Shown here piece by piece: positions 1-5,163 of a stretch of DNA of 24,690 nucleotides. Position numbers and translations under genes: made by a program. This DNA comes from a virus. Under the pieces are notes generated by a model. That model saw only the letters and a list, made by a program, of their open reading frames with translations, did not search any database and was not told the origin of the DNA. Positions within the stretch are counted from its first letter, which is position 1. The number at the start of each line of letters is the position of its first letter. The stretch lies in IMG/VR virus record IMGVR_UViG_3300017739_000103, positions 1 through 24,690 of that record. One strand, given 5' to 3'.

Positions 1-470
1 ATAAAAGCGGCCGGGTGTTCGTCTCTCAACTTGGATAGCTGTTCAATAATTTGATCCCGAGACATTTGGTCATACGAATGGACATGTTGGTTCTCGCGTC
101 GGTCAACAGTCAGCCCTCCCAAGCTGGCACGAATTTTTTCTGCGTTGATGGCAGCAGAGAACTGACCTTCCGATTCGGCATTGTGTGACAGGTCGGATAA
201 TCTTTTGAGTTGCCCTATCAATGTCACTCCGTATTTACGTTCATGTTCCTGACGGAGTTCAGCGATGTGTTGCGGGACTAACGGGAAGTCTTTTCCGTTG
301 AGAAGTTTGTGAGCGTATTTCACCGCGACCTTCTCACTGTATCCAGCGCGTCGAGCACACTCGGCGTTGCTGTACACACCTTCAACAATATGTCGTGAAA
401 ATTCTTTCTGACGATTGGTTAAAAATCCACCTGATTGTTCTTCGGCTTCAAGCTCCATGTTTCCTCGCAT
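1..470 (-). CDS. Terminase small subunit (partial, runs off left edge)
   Basis: The reading frame is open from the start to the window edge, giving about 156 codons. The N-terminal part contains LTNRQKEFSRHIVEG followed by NAECARRAGYSEK and a KLLNG segment. This is the helix-turn-helix pattern of phage terminase small subunits (Terminase_2-like), which recognise the packaging site and recruit the large subunit. The start is ambiguous: ATG at 470 (MRGNMELEAEEQ) or ATG at 458 (MELEAEEQ), which has GAGGAA immediately upstream. The gene overlaps the 59-aa gene upstream by 11-23 nt, so the two are probably translationally coupled. The large subunit would be expected beyond the left edge. The family assignment is by motif recognition only. 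Confidence 0.8.
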   Translation of the reverse strand, partial: MRGNMELEAEEQSGGFLTNRQKEFSRHIVEGVYSNAECARRAGYSEKVAVKYAHKLLNGKDFPLVPQHIAELRQEHERKYGVTLIGQLKRLSDLSHNAESEGQFSAAINAEKIRASLGGLTVDRRENQHVHSYDQMSRDQIIEQLSKLRDEHPAAF

Positions 471-627
471 GTTTATAATGTTCCCAAGTTTTAATCAGGC
501 TCCTATAGAAGCCATGCCATTTCGCCGGGTAATGAACCCAACCTTTTTTATCACCACGCCAAACAAGCCCGAAGCCCCATGAGCTTGTCGGTGGTGCGCT
601 CTTCCAAAAACTTAAACGTGGCCTCAT
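448..627 (-). CDS. Small Trp-rich basic protein (59 aa)
   Basis: A complete frame runs from ATG 627 to TGA 448 and is preceded by AGGGGATAG as a plausible ribosome binding site. The product has six tryptophans in 59 residues and a basic C-terminus (EHYKHARKHGA). Its 3' end overlaps the first codons of the terminase small subunit. That arrangement, the ribosome site and the position at the head of the leftward unit support it as a real gene. I do not recognise the family. It may be a small packaging or DNA-binding accessory protein, but that is only inferred from its neighbour. Confidence 0.6.
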   Translation of the reverse strand: MRPRLSFWKSAPPTSSWGFGLVWRGDKKGWVHYPAKWHGFYRSLIKTWEHYKHARKHGA

Positions 628-710
628 TTCTATCCCCTAAAACTATTTCCCCTGACTTTTATTAATATATAGCAAAGTCACAGATTTCGCGCCATCAGTA
701 TGACTGCACC

Positions 711-880
711 CTGATACAGTTGATACAGTTAGTGTAACACAAGTGTATCAGCTAGAACCCTTGTACACCCTGCGTTACAGAGAAACTGATACACTGATAC
801 ACTGATACACCATTTTCACAAAAAAACTTACAACAAAAATCTCACAGAAATAAGCTTATGCATCTGTATCAATGTATCAC
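711..880. repeat. TGATACA iteron cluster (8 copies)
   Basis: Forward TGATACA lies at 712, 721, 787, 795 and 803. The reverse form TGTATCA lies at 744, 865 and 873. The three central copies are an exact tandem CTGATACA with 8-bp period (786-809), and the two reverse copies at 865 and 873 are also 8 bp apart. The consensus is CTGATACA followed by C or G. A 7-mer should occur only about three times by chance on both strands of the whole window, so eight in 170 bp is strong clustering. They are likely binding sites for a phage initiator or repressor. Confidence 0.8.
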
Positions 881-897
881 TTTTTTCATTTCACCCC

Positions 898-926
898 TTG
901 ATATATCCAATAGAAAAGGTTATACA
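898..926 (+). promoter_or_regulatory. Sigma70-like promoter for early operon
   Basis: TTGATA (898-903) and TATACA (921-926) are separated by exactly 17 nt, each matching consensus at five and four of six positions respectively. It lies 50 nt upstream of the first early gene, just right of the iteron cluster. A second possible -10, TATGCT, lies at 935-940. Control by factors bound to the adjacent TGATACA sites is plausible. Confidence 0.6.
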
Positions 927-976
927 TTGGAATATGCTATGTTGCATACATAAAGTCCCATCTAAAGGAGTACACG

Positions 977-1126
977 ATGGCAGACGAAAAGCAAATAACT
1001 TTTTCATTCATGTCCCAAGAACCAAGTTCCGAGGACATTCAACAGCAATCTTTTGATGCATGGGTCAAGGGCATGGAGCTCGTGGCTAAGACAGGTAACC
1101 CGGACAACGTTGGAGGAGACGAGTAA
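977..1126 (+). CDS. Small acidic protein of unknown function (49 aa)
   Basis: ATG 977 follows a strong ribosome site, AAAGGAG at 964-970, and the candidate promoter at 898-926, so this is the first gene of the early operon. The 49-residue product is acidic (ADEKQ, SSEDIQQQ, a DEQ-rich tail ending GGDE) with a single tryptophan and no recognisable domain. Its stop TAA shares one base with the ATG of the next gene (TAATG), a typical coupling arrangement. The position suggests an early host-interaction protein, but nothing in the sequence shows a function. Confidence 0.65.
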   Translation: MADEKQITFSFMSQEPSSEDIQQQSFDAWVKGMELVAKTGNPDNVGGDE

Positions 1127-1449
1127 TGGCATCTTTTAAAATTGAGTTTGAGTGGCGTGAAGCGTTCGACAAGTTTGGGTTTCACGATGGCGATAGCTGG
1201 AATGGCACTGACCTTGTATCGGATTTCATTGAGGAACAATTCAACGTTAAGGCTGAATGTGATTCGTGGGGCTGCCACAACTACATGATTATGGCAGTCA
1301 AGGACCAGGATGGTAAGAACCTAATCCCCGAAGAAAATTTTCAGCATGGTTATGATGAGCCTGATGCATGGATGCCGAAGGCGTGGGTCGAGGCTCTGGA
1401 CGAGCACTTTGATGAAAACTGGGAACAGCCAGTAGGCGCGTGGTACTGA
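1126..1449 (+). CDS. Conserved-looking phage protein of unknown function (107 aa)
   Basis: The start is ATG 1126, preceded by GGAGGAG at 1112-1118, so the ribosome site lies within the end of the upstream gene. The product is acidic and aromatic-rich, with a FHDGDSWNG segment near residue 18, a Cys pair (CDSWGC, about residues 45-50) and a Trp-rich C-terminus ending in WEQPVGAWY. No signal peptide or membrane segment is visible. I do not recognise a family. It sits between two genes of unknown function in the early operon, with only one base between it and the next gene. Confidence 0.7.
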   Translation: MASFKIEFEWREAFDKFGFHDGDSWNGTDLVSDFIEEQFNVKAECDSWGCHNYMIMAVKDQDGKNLIPEENFQHGYDEPDAWMPKAWVEALDEHFDENWEQPVGAWY

Positions 1450-1450
1450 T

Positions 1451-2785
1451 ATGGCAAAGGGCGAGAAAACGGCTGGCAACCACATAATGGACAAGGCTAA
1501 GAGACAAGTCATGTCTTCAAATGGAATAAAGCTGACCAGTAACGGCATAAACGTAGAAGATGGTTTTCAGCATCTTGTGGGTAGAGCCGAACACGGCGAC
1601 CCACATGCTCAGAGACAGCTACGCAACGGCAAGTATGCGTTCCCACATCTCAGAGATTTCGACAGTCTTCCTAAGTTGGAGGGCGATCAATTAATCGACC
1701 ACTTCATCACAGCACTGACAACACAGCCCAAGCATTTGTATGCAAACTACAAGGCTCGTGGAGCAAAAACACTGATGAAACAAATCAGCATCTCACTACA
1801 ACGTGCACACAGGTTCAGGGTTGATGATGACTTGGTTGAGAGAGTTTTGTTTGATAGCGCGGGTGCGGAGTGGGAGAAAATTTTTGATGTAATCAACAAC
1901 GCCGTTCCGCCCTTCGATAACATGTGGATTGAGGGAGAGCGCAACTCTCGTTTGTTTCAACGCTGGAGAAATGACGACACACACTTCGCCCCGGAATGGG
2001 TAGGCTGGCACATTCAACGCGCCGGAGCGATACGCAGTTTCAAAGAGGGGGACATCTGGCCTCTCTGTCTTGTTGGACCGACCACGCTTCATTCAACTTC
2101 GGACGACACGATTGTTGTTCAGAAGTATCTGAAGCCGCAATCTCATGCCACGGAAAATCTTTCCTATTACATTCCTAAGACTTGCTATTTGTTCACGGGC
2201 AAAGAGCACATAAGTAAGATGCCTTACGAAGCAAACTCAAAATCGTTTCAATGTCTTGGTGAGCACTGGTCAGCGGAGATAAGAGACTTTGCCCCAGCGC
2301 ACATACGCATGAACCTTGAGAAAAGAATTACTTCAAGCTTGGGGATTTCTTACCCTCTTGATGACTACGGCATCATGTTGAAACAGCCTCAAGCGATGGC
2401 TACCACAGTAACTTCTTCAACAGCGATGTATGAGGATGACATTCGTATGTTGGCGTGGCTGTTGAGTGAACTGAATTTTACATGGCATGAGTCCAAGCTT
2501 GTTGGCAAACCGACACGCAAAAACAGGGCACTAGTTGCGACCAAGCCGACTATCGACTTGAAGACAATAGAGATAGACTTACCCAAGCCCAGGGGAATTG
2601 TGTTGCGTACAGAAACCCCATCGGAAGAGGGGTGCCGGAAACTGCACTGGGTGCGTGGTCACACACGCAAGTACCAAGATGGTCGGATAGTTCGAATAGA
2701 ACCATACCAGCGGGGCAACGAAAAGTTCGGCGAAGTAATTAAAGACTATTCATTGAAGCTAGATAAGAGGCAGATAGATGACTAA
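1451..2785 (+). CDS. Large early protein of unknown function (444 aa)
   Basis: This is the longest unknown gene of the early operon; its ATG is one base after the upstream stop. The N-terminal region is basic and Gly/Asn-rich, followed by an HLVGRAEHGDPHAQRQLRNGK segment (residues about 41-60). The last 60 residues contain RKLHWVRGHTRKYQDGRIVR, then a YQRGNEKFG element. A similar VRGH...Y..G..V.V..H.RG tail occurs, from memory, at the C-terminus of several unrelated phage hypothetical proteins. No nuclease, ATPase or membrane motif is apparent. The function is unknown. The 3' end overlaps the next small gene by 8 nt. Confidence 0.75.
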   Translation: MAKGEKTAGNHIMDKAKRQVMSSNGIKLTSNGINVEDGFQHLVGRAEHGDPHAQRQLRNGKYAFPHLRDFDSLPKLEGDQLIDHFITALTTQPKHLYANYKARGAKTLMKQISISLQRAHRFRVDDDLVERVLFDSAGAEWEKIFDVINNAVPPFDNMWIEGERNSRLFQRWRNDDTHFAPEWVGWHIQRAGAIRSFKEGDIWPLCLVGPTTLHSTSDDTIVVQKYLKPQSHATENLSYYIPKTCYLFTGKEHISKMPYEANSKSFQCLGEHWSAEIRDFAPAHIRMNLEKRITSSLGISYPLDDYGIMLKQPQAMATTVTSSTAMYEDDIRMLAWLLSELNFTWHESKLVGKPTRKNRALVATKPTIDLKTIEIDLPKPRGIVLRTETPSEEGCRKLHWVRGHTRKYQDGRIVRIEPYQRGNEKFGEVIKDYSLKLDKRQIDD

Positions 2786-2927
2786 GCCACAAAGAAAGAA
2801 ACTCAAACAAAGTCCTTACCGAATTGGCTCGGATGTTTTCGCCATGGGACTAATCAACACACAACGCAGTCAGAACGTCTGGCAGCGCACACTCAGAAGG
2901 ATCAAAAAATGGAATACGTTTTCATAG
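2778..2927 (+). CDS. Small basic protein (49 aa)
   Basis: The frame from ATG 2778 to TAG 2925-2927 overlaps the upstream stop by 8 nt and the following start (2909) by 19 nt, which fits the chain of overlapping genes here. The product is strongly basic, with TKPQRKKLKQ at the N-terminus and RTLRRIKKW near the end, so it may bind nucleic acid. The ribosome site is weak (AGATAAGAGG, 2761-2770). No family is recognised. The call rests mainly on packing and on the basic composition. Confidence 0.5.
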   Translation: MTKPQRKKLKQSPYRIGSDVFAMGLINTQRSQNVWQRTLRRIKKWNTFS

Positions 2928-3112
2928 TAGTCGCAATTTTGCATAGCAATGCATTCAAGATGGTCGAAGCGAAACCAAACATGGAGCGCGATGCATGTCT
3001 TGATTTGGTGGTGGAATACAACAGAGAGCCATCACGACAGGGAACTTTTGCTCTGTGCACATCGTTCCCCGAGGAAGAGAAGATATATGGCGAGGAGAAA
3101 CGAAATGGGTGA
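2909..3112 (+). CDS. Small protein with hydrophobic N-terminus (67 aa)
   Basis: ATG 2909 is preceded by AGAAGG at 2895-2900 with an 8-nt spacer. The first 12 residues (MEYVFIVVAILH) are hydrophobic but short. They could be a membrane-associating segment or a buried strand. Two cysteines (in DACLDL and ALCTSF) lie near residues 30 and 50. The tail is charged. Similar short proteins are frequent in phage early operons, but I cannot assign a function. It overlaps both neighbours. Confidence 0.5.
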   Translation: MEYVFIVVAILHSNAFKMVEAKPNMERDACLDLVVEYNREPSRQGTFALCTSFPEEEKIYGEEKRNG

Positions 3113-3473
3113 AGTAGTACCTTTCAATCCCAAGGCCGGGAAGATTGAAGATGCCGACATTGTTGCGGTTTGCTTTCTCGATCACGACATGGTTCCGATC
3201 AAATCATTCCAGGACCATGCATGGTATGGAGTCGCAGGGCTATGGATCGATGAAAAAAAGAAAGACGTTGAGGTTCGTTTGTTCGCGGCGTTTATGGAAA
3301 AGAACCACGCATATAACTTTGCAATCTATTCTGCCAGCGACGATGACAAAGTACAGTGGATGACAGATGAAATGGTGGATACCATAACGTCTATGTTGGA
3401 TGACGCTGTCCCAGATTTGCAGGACTTTTTCAAAAGTCTCACGAAAAACGAAGATGACCCCGAAGTTCACTGA
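3105..3473 (+). CDS. Unknown early protein (122 aa)
   Basis: The frame is open further upstream, but ATG 3105 (MGEVVPFNPKAGK) is chosen because GAGGAG at 3092-3097 sits 7 nt before it. An in-frame ATG at 3087 is the alternative. Earlier codons read as basic out-of-frame shadow of the previous gene. The product has alternating hydrophobic and acidic stretches, with DADIVAVCFLDHDMVPI around residues 17-33. The acidic helical C-terminus ends DDPEVH. No known domain is seen. It overlaps the previous gene by 8 nt and the next by 20 nt. Confidence 0.6.
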   Translation: MGEVVPFNPKAGKIEDADIVAVCFLDHDMVPIKSFQDHAWYGVAGLWIDEKKKDVEVRLFAAFMEKNHAYNFAIYSASDDDKVQWMTDEMVDTITSMLDDAVPDLQDFFKSLTKNEDDPEVH

Positions 3474-3663
3474 CAAAAAAGTCTTGGTGTACTTGCGAGA
3501 GAACACTGGCAACGGAGAGTATCCGGCGGAACTTTGTATCAAGGTTACGCAAAGCGACCCAGGCACGTTTGTTCAGTTGCCTGTTAACAGAAAACAACTG
3601 CTCAACATGCTTGATGTAGGAATAGGAATTTTGAGAAGGACAGAAGATGAAACGTCATGTTGA
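3454..3663 (+). CDS. Small unknown protein (69 aa)
   Basis: The preferred start is ATG 3454 (MTPKFTDKKVLVYLRE). It overlaps the previous stop by 20 nt; the open frame upstream of it duplicates sequence already used by the 122-aa gene. The ribosome site is weak. The protein is a short mixed alpha/beta sequence with VQLPVNRKQLLNMLDVGIGIL near the C-terminus. It overlaps the methyltransferase start by 17 nt. No family is recognised. Confidence 0.5.
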   Translation: MTPKFTDKKVLVYLRENTGNGEYPAELCIKVTQSDPGTFVQLPVNRKQLLNMLDVGIGILRRTEDETSC

Positions 3664-4690
3664 TCTGTGTTCAGGAATCGGGGGCTTTGCCCTGGGATTC
3701 GAATGGGCTCAATTATCAAGCCCGATATTATTTTGCGACACTGATGATTGGTGTCGCCGTGTGCTGAGAAAGCATTGGTCAGATGTCCCCATAGCGGAGG
3801 ACGTAAAGGAGTTAGCGAATGACCCAACAAGACTTGTTCCCGACTGTGACATCCTCACAGCAGGATACCCCTGCCAGCCATTTAGTGTTGCCGGGAAGCA
3901 AAGAGGCGCAGAAGATGACCGTCACATCTGGCCTGAAATACGAACCATTGTTGAAGCAAAGCGACCAACTTGGTGCGTTTTCGAAAACGTTTATGGTCAC
4001 ATCAAGCTGGGACTCGACGAGGTGCTATCTGATTTGGAAGCCATTGGCTACGCCACAAGGCCGTTTGTTGTTCCAGCTTGCGCCGTCAATGCTCCCCACA
4101 AACGAAACCGAGTCTGGATTATTGCACACGCCGACAGCGAAGGGGAATCAGGACGCGCCATCGATGAGGGGCAGAGATCCGGGAAGCTGGTGGGCAACGC
4201 CCAACACAATGGATCACCTACCACAAAGATCAACGGAAGCTCTGATCAAGCAAGCGACGACAGCGCGCAAAGGAAGGAAGCGACCCGCAAACCTACGAGA
4301 ACAGGTGGACGAGGAGACAGTAGCGATGTGGCCTACACCGACAGCGATGACGGGCGGCACCGGAGTGGCACCAAGTCACAAGAACGGCAAGCACGGGTGG
4401 AACACGGGCGCGGCGGTGAACGACAGCTTGTCGGAAGACCCAGTGAGAATGTGGCCTACACCAACGGCACGGGATCACAAGGACAGTGGGGACAACACCG
4501 ACTACCAGAAGATCAAAGAGAAGAGCAAGCTAGCTGGATACGCTGGTGGCAGTTTGAACCCCCAGTGGGTCGAGTGGCTGATGGGATACCCCGCCGGGTG
4601 GACAGAATTAGAGGATTAGGAAACGCGATTGTGCCAGCCATAGCACAGCAAATCGGCATCGCCATAAAGGAGAATTATGATGCAAACTGA
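3647..4690 (+). CDS. DNA (cytosine-5) methyltransferase
   Basis: It transfers a methyl group from S-adenosylmethionine to cytosine C5 in phage DNA, probably shielding it from host restriction. Motifs are in canonical order: motif I DLCSGIGGFALGF (6-18), motif IV GYPCQPFS (73-80) with catalytic Cys76, motif VI ENV (113-115), motif VIII HKRNRVW (151-157) and motif X GLGNAIVPA (about 323-331). Residues about 160-300 hold four degenerate repeats (HADSEGE, GNAQHNG, VAYTDSDDG, VAYTNGTG) in the target-recognition region. At 347 aa it is a normal length. The ribosome site is GAAGGA at 3635-3640. Codons 58-325 also encode a second protein in the +1 frame. It overlaps the following RHH gene by 14 nt. 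Confidence 0.92.
   Translation: MKRHVDLCSGIGGFALGFEWAQLSSPILFCDTDDWCRRVLRKHWSDVPIAEDVKELANDPTRLVPDCDILTAGYPCQPFSVAGKQRGAEDDRHIWPEIRTIVEAKRPTWCVFENVYGHIKLGLDEVLSDLEAIGYATRPFVVPACAVNAPHKRNRVWIIAHADSEGESGRAIDEGQRSGKLVGNAQHNGSPTTKINGSSDQASDDSAQRKEATRKPTRTGGRGDSSDVAYTDSDDGRHRSGTKSQERQARVEHGRGGERQLVGRPSENVAYTNGTGSQGQWGQHRLPEDQREEQASWIRWWQFEPPVGRVADGIPRRVDRIRGLGNAIVPAIAQQIGIAIKENYDAN
3805..3811 (+). promoter_or_regulatory. Internal Shine-Dalgarno for the +1-frame gene
   Basis: AAAGGAG lies inside the methyltransferase coding sequence, seven bases before ATG 3819 in the +1 frame. A near-perfect ribosome site at optimal spacing in front of a 266-codon alternative-frame open reading frame argues that the inner frame is translated independently. 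Confidence 0.75.
3819..4619 (+). CDS. Overprinted +1-frame protein of the WPTPTA / LNPxWVEWLMG family (266 aa)
   Basis: This frame lies wholly inside the methyltransferase gene, shifted by +1. It carries a consensus I know from phage and bacterial hypothetical proteins found beside cytosine methyltransferases: an N-terminal SKEAQKMTVTSG segment (27-38), DSTRCYLIWKPLATPQGRLL (65-84), repeated WPTPTA units (HTPTAKG 103-109, WATPNTMDH 125-133, WPTPTAMTG 171-179, WPTPTARDH 212-220) and a C-terminal SLNPQWVEWLMGYPAGW (245-261). The family match plus AAAGGAG at 3805-3811 make it a real gene rather than a shadow. The function is unknown. A role tied to methyltransferase recognition or regulation is inference from the fixed co-location. 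No membrane segment or known catalytic motif is seen. Confidence 0.8.
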   Translation: MTQQDLFPTVTSSQQDTPASHLVLPGSKEAQKMTVTSGLKYEPLLKQSDQLGAFSKTFMVTSSWDSTRCYLIWKPLATPQGRLLFQLAPSMLPTNETESGLLHTPTAKGNQDAPSMRGRDPGSWWATPNTMDHLPQRSTEALIKQATTARKGRKRPANLREQVDEETVAMWPTPTAMTGGTGVAPSHKNGKHGWNTGAAVNDSLSEDPVRMWPTPTARDHKDSGDNTDYQKIKEKSKLAGYAGGSLNPQWVEWLMGYPAGWTELED

Positions 4691-4895
4691 AAGTAAAATG
4701 GGGCGACCCAAGAAGTTCAATACTCGAAAAACAATGTCTTTCGATCTGGACGAAGCAATGTTCAACGAGTTAGTATCATGTGCAGAGGATAGAGGTCAGA
4801 CCAAAAGCGAGTTTGTTCGAACAGCTATCGCGCACCAGCTTTGGTCACCTCCAAAGGAAAAGACTGATGCAAGAACCGGAAAAACAAAAGGTTAA
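4680..4895 (+). CDS. Ribbon-helix-helix (CopG/Arc-type) DNA-binding protein
   Basis: The strand-helix-helix pattern TMSFDLDEAMFNELVSCAEDR then GQTKSEFVRTAIAHQL is characteristic of RHH repressors, in which an N-terminal beta strand (here KTMSFDL) reads the major groove as a dimer. A basic GRPKKFNTRK arm precedes it. Two adjacent ATG codons (4677 and 4680) follow AAAGGAG at 4666-4672. The second has better spacing and is used here, giving 71 aa. It overlaps the end of the methyltransferase gene. It is likely an autoregulator or early-gene repressor. The operator is unknown; the TGATACA iterons are a candidate by inference only. Confidence 0.8.
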   Translation: MQTESKMGRPKKFNTRKTMSFDLDEAMFNELVSCAEDRGQTKSEFVRTAIAHQLWSPPKEKTDARTGKTKG

Positions 4896-5034
4896 ACCAC
4901 ACTCACCCTGGTCCAAGGCGTGGGAGTATTTCCCACCCCGCAGCCGCAAGGAGGCTTCCGACTGTGACGCTGTCACATGTTCGGAGTGCCCCGGGGGTGA
5001 GCGTTGTTGTAACCACTTACTTAGAGTTAGATGA
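4867..5034 (+). CDS. Small Cys-rich protein (55 aa)
   Basis: The frame is open earlier, but ATG 4867 is preceded by AAAGGA at 4853-4858 with an 8-nt spacer and gives a compact 55-aa product. Five cysteines cluster near the C-terminus (CDAVTCSECPGGERCC), resembling a treble-clef or knuckle zinc site, though the spacing is not diagnostic. The N-terminal half is basic with SPWSKAWEYFPP. It overlaps the RHH gene by 29 nt and, on the other strand, the tail of the convergent small RHH gene by 18 nt. It is the last gene of the rightward early operon. Confidence 0.5.
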   Translation: MQEPEKQKVKPHSPWSKAWEYFPPRSRKEASDCDAVTCSECPGGERCCNHLLRVR

Positions 5035-5163
5035 TTGTGTCGCTTCGCGGATAAGAAAGCTTATCTGCCGAGCGATACTTCTCTCATTCTTTTCAGCGAG
5101 TTCTTTCGCTATTTCATATGCCTCTATCGGCAGTGCTATTGATTTAAATTTCTGAGTATCCAT
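5017..5163 (-). CDS. Short ribbon-helix-helix-like protein (48 aa)
   Basis: ATG 5163-5161 shares one base with the stop of the helicase gene (TAATG), so it is probably translated by coupling. The 48 residues read as strand (FKSIALPIEAYE), helix (IAKELAEKNER), helix (SIARQISFLIREAT). This is the minimal RHH fold and similar to CopG/Arc repressors or plasmid antitoxins. It is too short to carry another domain. It is the second RHH protein within 500 bp, on the opposite strand and converging with the first. It probably regulates the helicase operon, by inference. Confidence 0.65.
   Translation of the reverse strand: MDTQKFKSIALPIEAYEIAKELAEKNERSIARQISFLIREATQSSNSK
5047..5068. terminator. Possible terminator hairpin at convergent junction
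   Basis: GATAAG (5050-5055) and CTTATC (5060-5065) form a perfect stem around an AAAG loop, extended by G-T, C-G and G-C pairs to nine base pairs. It lies 13 nt past the end of the rightward operon and is followed by a pyrimidine-rich stretch (5077-5095) rather than a clean T-run. It is also inside the small RHH coding sequence. Terminator function is tentative. Confidence 0.3.

Larger units (their letters stand above)
628..976. other. Intergenic control region, candidate replication origin
   Basis: These 349 bases hold no credible gene. They separate the leftward terminase unit from the rightward early operon. They contain an iteron cluster (711-880), an AT-rich, A-tract-containing stretch (about 811-860) and a sigma70-like promoter reading right (898-926). 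An imperfect inverted pair, TGTAACACAAGTGTATCA at 733-750 and the complement of TTGTACACCCTGCGTTACA around 761-779, adds further symmetry. Iterons next to an AT-rich stretch at the transcription divide are the usual look of a phage origin or a major operator region. Which of these it is cannot be told from sequence alone. Confidence 0.6.

Noticed and set aside
786-809. Short CRISPR-like array
   Set aside because: The 8-bp units are directly abutting with no spacers; they are iterons.
2949-3104. Upstream extension of the 122-aa gene
   Set aside because: These codons overlap the 67-aa gene and give a Trp/His/Arg-rich shadow-like sequence; a good ribosome site precedes ATG 3105.
4964-5155. 63-aa rightward open frame after the Cys-rich gene
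   Set aside because: The opposite strand encodes a coherent RHH-like protein with stop/start coupling to the helicase, so this frame is its shadow.
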